In this document: in pieces, positions 25,602-37,516 of the stretch | How positions within the stretch are numbered: the stretch's first letter is position 1 | How the letters are laid out: the number at the start of each line of letters is the position of its first letter | Program-made: the position numbers and the translations under genes | Source of the DNA: Glebionis coronaria | Taxonomy: Eukaryota > Streptophyta > Magnoliopsida > Asterales > Asteraceae | Assembly (NCBI GenBank): GCA_025667525.1 | Contig: CM046878.1 | Location: 515,724,274 to 515,788,273 of the forward strand | Direction of reading: 5' to 3' | Length of the DNA: 64,000 nt | The notes under the pieces: generated by a model | Database searches by the model: none | What the model was told of the DNA's origin: nothing | The model's input: only the letters and a program-made list of their open reading frames with translations

Positions 25602-27531
25602 CTTAAAGAGTTTTTCACGAATACATGGCATATCCTTTATTGTTCTAATAATTATCTTTTAGCATAATTCATAAACGGCTTTAGATATATTTTTGATCAC
25701 CCTTTTCATGCTAGATCCTAAGCATTCGACTTTTCATCTCTAGTATGGGGGTGCTCCACCTTTAGACTCGAAACATTGAGGAAAATTTTTAATTTTAGTA
25801 TGGGGGTGAATAGATACTTGCTTTGCTACGCCCTCACGTTTTCCAACTTTCATCGTTTTGTTTTGTTGCTAATAAGGCTAAAAATGGCCAAATTTTAAAA
25901 TTTTTATTAGTTTTCATAAGTGTTTTTAAGACACGAATGTATATTTTCCGATGGGTAGAATAAGAGTTAATTTTTGACTTGATTGGCATTTGGAGCCCTT
26001 TACATTCCTTAAGCCGCTTGAATCAAGTTTTGCTAGGCTTTTATATAGGGAACTTTAAAACGCGAAAGTCTTAGCTCATACGGGTTAAGAACAAGAACTT
26101 TTCTCAAGTTCCTATAATTGATCCTAGAAAGTCACGTATCAAGGGAACTTTAAAATGCATTCTCTAAACTTAAAAAGTCTAAGAAAGTTCAAGATCATAT
26201 AGGTGGCTTGAAAACCCAAAACTTAGATTTAATATAGTCTTAATGAAGCTAATCCAAATTTAGCTTAATTTTGACTTGCATGGCTAAGTATTCACAAGTC
26301 ACTTTAATTAGAGGTATTTAAATAGTGAAGAACGAGAAGTGATAGAGTTAGACAAGTGATCATGCTAAACGTAGAACATGAAAATGTTCTTTCAAAAACT
26401 CATATGTTTTTAATCGTAGCTTTTTCTCCCATTAGATCAATGCATTAGGAATAAATTAATTGCAATAAGTAAGGTCGTACGATTTGAAAGGTTACTTAGC
26501 TTCTAGCCCAAGATCGTTTAAATGTTGCTCGTTGTTGAATAGAGTTCATTGCCAAGGTATAACTTATTGAAGGGGGACGCGAAGATTGGTGAAGTTCCAA
26601 AAAGGCCCTAACAAGGCATGAGGACTCTATTTTGTTGCTAAAGATCCAAGATGATGTGAAGAATCATTATTCCAAATCAATATGAAGGATCGAGACACAC
26701 GACGAAAAGCAATTACTCCCTAAAGATCATGGAGAAAGTCTATCCAAAAATACCCTAACAAGGTATGAGGATAAATATATCCAAGTCCTAAAAGGAGGCG
26801 GATCGTTGTATATCAAAATCCAAAATAAAGATTAAAGAAAAATGATGAAGTCGTGGTCCAAGTATGAAGAATCTCTCAAAAACGTCAAGTGAAGAAATTC
26901 CAAAATATGAAGAGAAGACCATAACTTCAAGAATGTATTCCGAAGATTTGAAGAATGAAGTACATGCCAAATCGGTCCGAGAAAGGTCTCAAATCGTGAA
27001 ACGAGTTATGCCAAGATGTGAACTTAAGGAGATTACGAGAAGCCGTTTTTAAAGATTTTGTCCTTTGGCTAACTATCGATTAAATCGTACTACTTTATTT
27101 TCGGACTAATAAAAACTCAAATAAGTTAATATGAATCACTTGTGATCCATGACAAATAGTTATAAAATTCTAGATACCTTCTCTTTCATAATAACTAGGA
27201 TTACGGGGAAGAAAGTATTACACAGTTTGGACGTATGAGTAGTGTTAGCATTGTGACTTATACCAACAATGATCTCGTTTTTGCACTTAGCATGGAATGT
27301 ATGACAATCAAGGATGACAAAATTTACTCTATGAGACATTCACTTGTTTTTATTCATTGACCCTAAAAGTTACATTCGTGATGAAAGTTATACATTATGT
27401 TTTTAACACATCTTCATAGTATTGTAGCAAGTTTACTTTTCAATAAAGGGTAATAATATTGAACTTTGGAGATGCTTAGATACTTTATTCTAGCATTGAG
27501 TGAGGGCACGACAATGGTTTAGTATGGGGAG
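25602..27531 (+). other. Athila-like post-pol region, right piece, with purine-tract module
   Basis: Continues the element cut at 1237. No env-like frame is visible. It is clearly related to 62280-63896. Shared blocks are at 26030-26230 (62590-62790), 26455-26660 (62940-63140) and 26790-27060 (63205-63490). G-rich tracts in the setting AGTATGGGG occur at 25742-25751, 25797-25806 and 27521-27530, the last one directly before the LTR. A CATTGAGGA sequence at 25774, equivalent to a hairpin in the other element, lies between the first two. The small frame at 26864-27052 is probably not a gene. Confidence 0.7.
27521..27531 (+). promoter_or_regulatory. Polypurine tract of the left Athila-like element
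   Basis: AGTATGGGGAG directly precedes the LTR start TGATGAGATAG. Confidence 0.75.
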
Positions 27532-27839
27532 TGATGAGATAGCATTTATACATGATCTCATTGTTCTTTTCGGGCTTTAAATGCATGAAATGTCATTAAA
27601 ATACCATATATATTCTTGTGTTTGTTTACTTGTGTATTTTAGGTATGGATATTGTGAAAAAGACAAAAGATCACAAGAAACAAGGAAAAACGAACACGAG
27701 AAACGAAGCTGCATAATGAACCGGGCCCTAGTTTATGATTTCTCAAAGAAAAGACTTTGAAGTATTGAAGATGTTCAAGAATGATCCCTCATCAATGAAG
27801 AAATGACACTTAATACCCTTGTATATTGATAATTACAAG

Positions 27840-28060
27840 TTTGGTCCCTTAAGTTTGTCAAAATGACAAAAAGGTCCCTAAACTTTGAAAGTTTGGCAAG
27901 TTTAGTCCCTCAAGATTAAAGAAATGTCAACAATGGTCCTCCAATATGTCAAACATACAATGAAGACCTTCAAAGTTCAAGAATCTCCAAGATCAGTCCT
28001 TCAGATATCCAAAAATGGCAAAACAAGTCCTTAAAAATACCTTGGAAAAGTATTTGGGGC
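27840..28060. repeat. Degenerate short tandem array in the Athila-like LTR
   Basis: Diverged units around TTTGGTCCCTTAAGTTT, AAAAGGTCCCTAAACTTT and AGTTTAGTCCCTCAAGATT repeat about every 35-40 bp in U3. Not coding. Confidence 0.55.
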
Positions 28061-28580
28061 AAAAGTATGAAAACTGAAACTTAATTAACAAAGGGTTTCA
28101 AGTTTTAGGCTGAAAAGACTTTGTATACATGTTTTGCCAAAACACAAGGACTACTTTTGCCTTTCTGAAAGTTTGAATAACTCAAACACGCGCCAAACAC
28201 TTACCACCCCCTTTTTCGGATCAAATGGAGTTACTATTCACCATCCATACCCAGTTACCATATCACTTAAACCAAGGGGTAAATCCCAATTACCTACACC
28301 CACGTGTTATTCAATCTCACACAAACCCTTCCTATACTTAACATCACACGTCCCATCACCATGGACCCCACTCCCAACTCCCTTTCAACCAATCAGTGAA
28401 CAACTTCACCTCCAAGTTATCCAACGTGGCAAGACCAACGCTTTACACTTCATACTTGTTCCCACAGGAAAAAATGAACGCCCAAGATCAATTTTGACAA
28501 CTTATCAACTCAAACGCGTCAAGGGCATTTCTGGGAATCATTAGCTAGGGTTTTTATTTCTAGAATAGTCTTTGTAGCAT

Positions 28581-28588
28581 TATAAAAG
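28581..28588 (+). promoter_or_regulatory. TATA box of the left Athila-like LTR
   Basis: TATAAAAG followed by GAGACC, a typical start of retroelement transcription. Inferred from sequence alone. Confidence 0.6.
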
Positions 28589-31416
28589 GAGACCTCAGCT
28601 TGTGAGAGTCCCATTGTTCCATTTTCCAGGAAATTTCTTTGTAATTACTTTCACTTCAATATAAGTTTATGTATTTAAATTTTATGCAATTGTAATCCTT
28701 TATATTGAATGAAGTTGGTTTTAGAAGCTTTAATCTGTGTTCCACAATCTTATTTAAGTTGTTTTGTTGGTTATTGTTTCATACGTTTGAGTTTGTTAAG
28801 GTTTCAAAGTTTTTCAAAAAGTGTTTTGAAAATAGGTTTCATCTAAGATTTAAGGCTTTACCAGTTGAAGCCCTTGGATTCTAGGTGTTTAGATCCACTC
28901 ACTGGCTACCCAAGACCTTAGTTCTTGAGTGGTTGGCTTGGATTTTTATTGGAAAAGTTATTAGAAGTGTTTGAAAGGTGGTTCATAACCCTGCTGATAT
29001 TTGATACCCCTTCTTGTGTTATATCTTGTACTAACTCCTAACCAAAAGCCTTAAGCTCTTTCTAGCTTGATTATACCAAGCTTGTGAAGGGTTTTAAGCG
29101 TTTGGACAGGATGTTTGCTCTCTTGTGTTGAAGAACCATTGATTCAAGGTCTTGGTTCTACTTTGAACCATCAACAGACCTCCTTTCTTTGTTCAAGGAC
29201 CTTGGTCACTCTCTAGCTGTTAAGAGTGGTCCAAGGAGCATTGTTGATCCTCCTAGGAAGTTATGGAGGATAGGTATTGATTTCTTTAAGTTTCCCCTAA
29301 AAAAATATTTGGTTAGAATCTGTTATGAGTTTTGTTATGTGATTTGGAGTTCTTGTGTTTGTGCTTTGTGTTTTATTGCTTAGATCTGCTAGTTGTCACC
29401 TAGGTGAGGTATTGGAAGCATAAAATCAGTAGGTTGCTTGAAAAAATCAAAAGTTTGTTTGAAAAACGGCTAAAACAAGGTTGTTTGGATTTTGCGATCA
29501 AAAGGCCTTGTGGCCTTGTGCCCTTGGTTCTTGGGGTTTTTATACACTAAACAAGTCATTTGTCACCTGTTATGGTCATTGGTTTAGTCTTATAAGGTTT
29601 GGAAAAGTGTTTGCAAGTTTTGGAAAAATCTGATAAAAGTGGTTTGAAATTGGTCAAACACATCAGCAAGGATAAAATATTTGTTTGTTGGATTGAGAGT
29701 CTTATTTTTGGTTTGGGAAGAGTTTTTGTGATAAGCTATCTGTGATTTATCTGCTTTTTTATTTTGGTGGCTTATTGAGTGAGCTAGGGCTTATTGAAGC
29801 TGGCTGAAGTGGTCAATTGCATCAGCAAAGTGACCACCTCTTTTGTGCTTTGCTATTGTTTACCTAGTGCTTTCCTTGATATTTGGTTGCTTGACACTTG
29901 TTATTATGTTGCTTGTGAACTTATTTGGCTATTTGGATTTCCTATTTGAGTGCTTATAAACCAACTGGCTTATTGGCCATATTTGTCCAAAACTAATAAT
30001 CATTTGGCTAACTGGCCTCTTGATTCAAAGGGATTCAGCCTTGATTCTTTCACAAAAGTTTCTCAAAACAAGCTCATAAACAAGTCCTGGCAATTTGGTT
30101 AAGTTTGGAACACTTTGACTTATGGTCAAATAAGCTATATTTGGCTTATTTTCCAGTTCTGCTTATCAGTGCATGCAACAACTTAGTTATTTTTATAGGT
30201 GTCATTTTTCTCAGCTTATTATCACTTCTGAAAGGTTTCAGCTCTTTTGGTTAAGCTTTTGCTAGGAAACTAGCTTATTTGGCTTTTTTAGCCAGCTTAT
30301 TTGCTTCTACAACTTATTCTACTTGATTTTTTGTGATTTTTCTTTTTTATTATTCTTAGTTAAGCTATTTGTGAGCTTTTGCAAAAAGAATCAGCTTTTG
30401 AAACCCTCTAGAATTCAAACCCGACTATTTTGTCGTTTTGTGAAAAAGTTCTTTTCATGATTCTGGCTTATTACTTGAGCTTTTTTAAAATTTGTTTTTG
30501 CGAAAGGGTTTAGAATCTCAATAGAAGTTTGTGCGTTTAAGTAGAGCTTATGGCATTAGCTTATAGCTTAATGGGCTTATTGGCCCATTAAGAATAAACT
30601 TTTGGCTTATTAAGTTGTGAAAACACATTTTCAGGTGTTGGGCCTTTAGACTTTTATGCTTAAAATTGAATTTTGAGCCAGACTGGTGTTTTTGGGCTTA
30701 TTTGGTTGAGTTTGAATTTTATTGGGCTAAAAAGCCCATTAAGCTTGTTGTTTTTATTTTTAGCCCATTTGGGGGCCCAATAAGGATATTTTGGTAATTT
30801 CACTTTCATTTTCCGATTATTTAGGTTAATATAAACTAGTTTGCAAGTTTTTAGAATTTTGTATAATTTTTGAATTTTTAATATTATTTTTATATTTTAT
30901 TTTTAGATTAATTCATTTTAAATAGTTTTATAGTTTTAAAAATTTGAAAAATTCTTTTTAGTTTAATTAAGTCATTTTAGAGTTTTACAAATTGAAAAAT
31001 CTTTATTTGGACTTTTTATTAATTAATTTGATTTTTAGGGCTTTAATTAGCATTAAAAAATTATTATTTAATTAAATAAAAGGTTCGAATTTTTTTTTAT
31101 CATTTGTAAACCCTAATTGGATTTTTAGTTATTTTTGGTAATTTTTTGGGAGTTTTTAGAGTAAATTTTTATTTTGTCTATTTTTACGATTTTTTGTCTT
31201 ATCGTCGTAGTTTAATTTTATCCTATCCGTCATTCTCTTTTCTCATCTTTTCATTCTCAATAATAATCCAAAATCATTACAAGTTATTCAAACACAATAA
31301 AACTCCTTGGGAAACGATCTTTTCATTGGGTCATTAGCATTTGATTTTTCCTAAAATCATTTGTTTAATACTTACCGCATTTACGTCATTTTCCTAAAAG
31401 GTCGTATTTTACCACA

Positions 31417-34400
31417 ATCAGAGCACAACTTAAGAGCACTAGAATGCAAGATAAGGTCACGCCTAACAATAGTCAACGGAAGAAGATGGAAGTAGAAGAC
31501 CACCGTAGGAATTTTAAGTTTTCTAAGAATAAAACGTCTGTTACTTCATGTAATGACAGTTTGAATGTTAAGAATTCGAAGGTTGAATTTGCTTGTGTTA
31601 AATTTGGAACATGTGTTCGTACTTTCAATCATGATGCTTGTGCTTTTAATCATAATGGTGTGAATTCTAGAACTAGGAAGCCTATTCTTGTTCCCGCTAG
31701 TACTTGAAAACCCACAAGAACTTTAAACCAATCCACTTCTCAACCACTTAAGAAACTAAGTGCGTTAGATTCCACTACTCTGCGTAGACAAAACAGGTTA
31801 AAGAAGCTTTATGAGAACATGATTAGTACATGTAAACGGGGGGTACTCGAGATTTACACCACCCGGATACAAATGGGTACCTAAGATAACCACTATTATA
31901 ATTGGGTCTATGAATGTTAGCTTGCCTTTAGGATTTGTATCTAGGCCTACTAATATTTTGGAACCCACTTCTATCAAGGGCTCCAATCTGTCAGACTCTA
32001 CATTGTCTTCTAATTCTTATGCAGCTCGTCGAAATCATTCTATTCATAATGGACTCCGGGTGCACAAAGCACATGACGGGCAATCTCAAGCTTCTCAGTA
32101 ACTTCGTGGAGAAGTTTCTAGGTACGGTGCGGTTTGGAAATGATCAGTTTGCACCGATACTTGGATATGGCGATTTGGTTAAAGGGAATATCACTATCAA
32201 ACGGGTTTATTACGTCGAGGGACTGAATCACAATTTATTCACGGTTGGTCAATTTTGTGATGCGGATTTGGAAGTGGTTTTTCGGAAAACTACTTACTAT
32301 GTTGGAGACTACGATGGGAATGACCTTCTTACAGGTTCTCGTGGTTCTGATCTCTACACAGTAACTCTTCAAGACACGTCTTCAACAAATCCAATTTGCT
32401 TAATGGCTAAAGCTTCATCATCTCAAGCATGGTTATGGCATCAACGACTGTCACATCTCAACTTTGACTCCATCAACTTGCTTCGAGGAATGATATTCTG
32501 ACCGGTCTTCCTAAGTTAAAATTCGTCAAAGACCATCTTCGTTCTTCTTGTGATTTGGGGAAAGCAAAACGAAAGTCCTTCAAAACAAAGACTATCCTAA
32601 GCTCAAAAGGACGATTGGAACTTCTAAACATGGATTTATGTGGCCCCATGCGTGTAGAGAGTATTAACGGGAAAAAGTATATTCTCGTGATTGTTGATGA
32701 TTACTCCAGATATACATGGACTTACTTCTTAAGGTCCAAAGATGAAACACCGGAGGTTCTAAAAAACTTTCTCAAGATGATACAACGCAATCTTCAAGCT
32801 CAAGTCTTAACGGTCAGAACGAATAGGGGGTACTGAATTTTTGAACAACAACTCTGCAAGCCTACTTTCAAGAAGCAGGCATCGAACACCAAACTTCAAT
32901 TGCTCGAAGTCCTAAACAAAACGGCGTTGTCGAAAGACGGAACCGTACTTTGGTTGAGGCAGCTCGAACAATGCTTTCTTCATCAAAATTGCCACTATTC
33001 TTCTGGGCTGAAGCAATTGCAACTGCATGTTATACTCAGAATCGTTCTCTCGTCATCCCTAGACATGAAAAGACACCTTACCACATCGTAAATGGCAAGA
33101 AACCTACTGTTAAATTCTTTCACGTATTTGGATCTTTATGCTACATTCTTAAAGACGGTGAGAATCTCGATAAGATGAAAAAAGGCGATGCATGTATTTT
33201 TGTGGGGTATGCTACATTGTCGAAAGGATATCAGGTCTATAACAAGCGAACAAGGATTATTGTCGAAACAATTCATGTGAACTTTGACGAATTAGCACAC
33301 ATGGTACTTGATCACAACAGCTCAAGTCCCGCACCTCAATGTCTAGCAATGGCACCTACACAAAACAGTGTACGTCCCGCGCAAGAATGTCAAGAAAATA
33401 TTCTTACAGCAGACTCGACGGACAAGACACAAATGAATGAGTTGGTTGATTTATATGATCCAATGTTTGATGAATGTTACTATGGGAACAATCAAGTTGT
33501 GTCAAAGCCTTCCGCTGTCAATACTGCTGATGCACCCGAACAAAGTCAACAAGACCCAACTGCATCTACTTCAGCAACCGTTGCGCAAGAGACAATTCCA
33601 TTGGATACTCAACAAACTCAAGAAACTATCATACGGCCAACATCACCAACCGTCAATGCTACAGGAGGAGACAATAATCAAGCAGTCGATGCCCAGTCTG
33701 ACGAAGAAGAATTTATCAACCCATTCCGTACACTGGTACGTGAAGGCGGAGAGTCTTATACTCAACATGTTGATCCGTCAAACATGCATACATTCCATCA
33801 ACAATATCCATCCAATCACCACTGGACACGTGATCATCCATTGGTACAAGTTATTGGAAATCATTCACAACCGGTTCGAACACGCAGACAACTCGAAACC
33901 GATGGCGATGTATGTATGTATGCACTCACCGTGAGTTTCACTGTACCTACAAACATCAAACAAGCCATGACTGATCACACGTGGATTGAATCAATGCAAG
34001 AATTTCCGTGAGTATGGGAAGTTGTTGACTGACCATATGGAACATCGGTTCTCGACTTCAAATGGATCTAGAAAAACAAATTGGATGAAGAACAAACAAT
34101 CATCAAAAACAAATCTCGTCTTGTGGTTAAGGGATACCGTTAACAAGAAGGAATTGATTTCGATGAATCTTTCGCTCTAGTCGCTCGTTTGGAATCAGTC
34201 AGGATATTCCTTGCTTATGTTGTACATAAGGGCTTCACGGTTTATCAGATGGACGTTAAAACTGCTTTTCTCGACGGTCATTTGAAGAAAGAAGTGTATG
34301 TGAACTAGCCGAAAGGATTCGTTGATCCTCATCTTCCTAACAAATTCTACCGTCTCAAGAAGGATGTATATGGACTTAAACAAGCCCCAAGGGCGTGGTA

Positions 34401-34743
34401 CGAAGAACTATCAAACTTCTTGGTTTCCAAAGGATTATCTAAAGGTTCTATTGATCCTACTCTCTTTATTAACAAATATGGGGATGACATACTGCTAGTG
34501 CAGGTTTATGTTGATGACATTATTCTTGGTTCTATGAACCCAAAACATTCAAAACGTTTTGAAAAATTAATGCACAACAGATTTGAAATGTCAATGATGG
34601 GGGTGCTAAAATTTTTTTAGGCCTCCAGATTAATCAATCCCCACGTGGTATCTTTATTAACAAAGCTAAGTTGCTCAAGAGATACTTCAAAAGCATGGTA
34701 TGACCTCATGTGATCGCGTTGGTACACCTTTGTCGACCTCATC
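31417..34743 (+). pseudogene. Truncated Ty1/copia gag-pol (family A)
   Basis: ATCAGAGC at 31417 looks like the 3' part of a copia primer site. Next come a gag C-terminal piece (31444-31707), a protease with MDSGCTKHMTG (about 32057), a GAG-pre-integrase domain (about 32390-32490), an integrase core (32600-33000, with NGVVERRNRTL shifted in frame), an Asn/Gln/Thr-rich linker (33330-33880) and RT (33890-34743). RT shows [22 protein letters not shown] and YVDDIILG. Frames break near 31707, 32500, 32836, 34009, 34155, 34306 and 34618. RT stops abruptly at 34743, where another LTR begins, so RNase H is missing here. Dead gene. Confidence 0.88.
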
Positions 34744-35111
34744 TGTAAAACCCGCATGCTTTTATCATGAATAGTACCCTTAAGATCGTACATACTAGAT
34801 TAAAACTTTCCTATTATAGCATGATTACGATTACGTGTTAGGATATTACGTATTACGTACGTGTTAGTACACGATAAGTATTTACTACGCACGAACACGC
34901 AATAATTATTTGACAATAATTAATCACGAACATGCGATCATGAAATCACGAACGTAATTAAATAACGAACTATTATTAATTACATATATATATTGATTAC
35001 GAGCGTAAATAAATATATTAGGTCACGGTAATTATTTAACGAGAACACACCAAACGCGAACACAAATAAAAACGAACAAACACGTAAAACACGAACACAA
35101 GAACACACTTA

Positions 35112-35986
35112 GGGGCTGTTTGGTTCATAAGTTTATAAAACGTGAGTTTAAAATCATGCTGTATTTTATTGTCAGCCAATTATAAAAACTGTAATTTAGT
35201 ATCTATTTGCATGTTTGGTTTGCTAAAATGTGAGAAGAAACATTCAACTATAATATTAGTAAATGACAATTATATCCTTTCTTTATCACCCATTTCTTCT
35301 TTTTCCTTAAATCACAGTTGTGTTTTTTAACACAGATCTGACTGTTGAAACCAAAATCCATTTCTTCATAGAACAAAAAACCATGTTTTGGTTAACATGT
35401 ATTCGAATCTTCCAATAATTAAATTTTTCTTAACCCAAAAGTTGAGTTGAAGAAACTAAAACTCAAACAAGATGATTACAACGATGAACATACTATAAGA
35501 AAAAACAATATATACGAAAAAAATGACAAATCATTGTTAAACATTCGATCTTTTTGATGAACTTGAGATACCCAGGTGAGATATGTACATAAAAATGATG
35601 AAAGTTTATTGACGCTTTGATTTTTTATTTTTTTTTGCAATTCTTTAGTGACTTGCACAAAAATTTGTGATTTATTATTGATGGTTGGAGTTGTTATAAA
35701 TATTGAAGATAATGAGATGAAAGGATTGAAGATGATGAGATAAGGATGAAGAAGAAATGAAAATTAAAAAAAAAGTAGATAGAATAAAAGGGTATATAAG
35801 TCTACATTTGACTTTTACACCTCCGTTTTTATAAACCACACCTCACCCCACGTTTTTCAAACCTCATAAATGTTGGCTTTTTTTGTATTTTAAAAACAGC
35901 AGAAAAAGTAACCAAACATCATTAAGGTTGTTTTTTATATTCAAACTCAATAAAAACCTTCCAAAAACATTAAACCAAACAACCCC
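35112..35986. mobile_element. PIF/Harbinger (Tourist-like) MITE
   Basis: Termini GGGGCTGTTTGGTT and AACCAAACAACCCC are inverted repeats (13 of 14 match), flanked by TTA (35109-35111 and 35987-35989). Such ends with a TTA duplication are typical of PIF/Harbinger. The 875-bp, AT-rich interior has no transposase frame, so it is non-autonomous. Confidence 0.85.
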
Positions 35987-35989
35987 TTA

Positions 35990-36942
35990 TTAATTAGACA
36001 CGAAAAATGATCGGGTTACCCCATGTGGGCCCCATATGCCACGAAATTAGAAAGAAAGATGGGCCAAGCCCATCAAAATTTACTAAAGAAGGGTAAAAGG
36101 AAAAATCACTACTCATTTTCACTTTTACAGAAGATTTTCACAAAACCTAAAAAAAAAGTTCTTCTTCCTCCTCCTCTTCTTTTCTTTTTGGCCGCCACTC
36201 TCAAACACACCAAAGTGGTGTTTATTTGATCTTTGATCTTGGATTTGGTGCTAGTGTTCGTGTTTGTTCATTCTTGTTTAGATCCACGCATTCGGTAATT
36301 CTTTTAACCCTTTTCTTTTGATTTAATCTTTTAAATAATTAAGAACATGATATGTTTTTCTTAAAAACCTAATTAAATCATAGATCTTACATGAAATTGG
36401 TTTTGGAATAAATCAAAAGGGATGTTTTAGGGGTGTTTGTTCTTGGCCGCCGCCTAAACCGAACCCGAGGGGGTCTCGGTTTGGCTATTCGACCACCACC
36501 GAGACCATATGGTCCCGGTTGGTTGGTGTGGGTCCCACGACAGCAACAAGACAAGGGGAACCCCGATGTGGTTCGGGGTATGGTGTCGATTTCATGAACG
36601 GTTCATGGTTCTTAGTCAAGATCCGGTTCATGGTGTATGTTAAGATTATTATTTTTATAGTCTTATGTTAAATTTAAATTAATAAACATGACATGATTAA
36701 TTTAATAACATGACTTAGGTTATTTTAATTATTAAAATCATGAAATTATTAACCTAAGTATTTTATATCTTTAAACTTATAAATTAATTAATTATTTAAA
36801 AACCATGGTTATAATTAATTAATTAACATGACTTAGGTTATATTATTAATAAATAATAATACATGTTTTAACCTAAGTATTTAACTTTATTTAATTAAAA
36901 ACATGATATACTTTAATTAAATATTTTAACCTATAGTTTATT
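35990..36942 (+). other. Host LTR, middle part
   Basis: A CT-rich stretch lies at about 36155-36200. Non-coding. The AT-rich end repeats short words such as ACATGACTTAGGTTAT. It ends at the TTAAT duplication (36943-36947) of copia B copy 1. Confidence 0.5.
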
Positions 36943-36947
36943 TTAAT

Positions 36948-37464
36948 TGTTGATCCCAAACTTAGATCGATTTATCTTTATGTATACGAGATTAGATCAA
37001 GTAATACACTTAGAGAAACCTTTGTATATGTTTATGAATCTAAGTGTTATGTGGAATTTAACACTTAAACAAGAACACACAATGATATAAACAAACTTTC
37101 ACTTTGATTATCAATATCAAACTTGCTTACAATGAAAGTAGTTTACGAATGAAAACTTATATGAAACATTAACCTAAAGGTCTTCTTTTATAGACATAAG
37201 AAGCCTTGTACAATAATCTACGTATCAGCGATTCTAGGTAAAGATAAATATAGAAAATACATTGTTGTTCCTATCTTTACTAGAACTATTCTAGAATACA
37301 ATAAACGCGTAGAGTATATCTTCCTATCAGTGCTTGTCTTCAATGTGTCAACGCTTGACTTTATCTTGTCAACGCTTGAGCTGTCAGTGCTTGTTTTGTT
37401 CTTGTCAACGCTTGTTTTACTCTTGTCAGCGCTCAAGTGATCTGGCCTTAATTTACTCCCAACA
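36948..37464 (-). repeat. 3' LTR of copia B copy 1
   Basis: TGTTGGGAGTAAATT...GGGATCAACA on the element strand. A TATA box (TATAAAAG) lies at 37185-37192. An array of six TGTCA(A/G)CGCTT-type motifs at 37326-37435 sits upstream of it. Confidence 0.96.
37326..37435 (-). repeat. 21/15-bp phased motif array in U3 (copy 1, 3' LTR)
   Basis: Six copies of AGCGYTGACA (element strand) with start-to-start spacing 21, 21, 15, 21, 21. The same spacing is seen in the LTRs of copy 2. Confidence 0.9.
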
Positions 37465-37474
37465 ATACTCCCCT
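37465..37474 (-). promoter_or_regulatory. Polypurine tract of copia B copy 1
   Basis: AGGGGAGTAT on the minus strand directly before the 3' LTR. The equivalent tract in copy 2 is at 57135-57144. Confidence 0.85.
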
Positions 37475-37516
37475 AAACTTGATATCCACTCTTATGATCA
37501 AGTTTCTGAATAAGCA

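Larger units (their letters stand above)
27532..31416 (+). repeat. 3' LTR of the left Athila-like element, about 3.9 kb
   Basis: It starts TGATGAGATAG after the purine tract. It probably ends ...TTTTACCACA at 31416, where copia internal sequence begins. A TATA box lies at 28581-28588. The partner LTR is outside the window, so the right end is inferred from the TG/CA rule and the change to copia. Two low-complexity parts stand out: degenerate GTCCCT..AAGTTT units at 27840-28060 upstream of TATA, and dense GCTTATT words at about 29750-30780. Confidence 0.65.

Noticed and set aside
28134..28544. 136-residue ORF in the Athila-like LTR
   Set aside because: Pro/Ser/His-rich translation of U3 just upstream of the TATA box. 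No domain.
31444..31707. Independent small gene
   Set aside because: It matches the gag end expected just before the protease of copia A and is part of that pseudogene.
37218..37436. 72-residue ORF with SADK/SVDK repeats in the copia B LTR (also 46007-46225)
   Set aside because: Lies in U3 upstream of TATA, so it is not transcribed from the LTR promoter. The repeat is reported as a DNA motif array instead, although its link to the coding heptads is noted.
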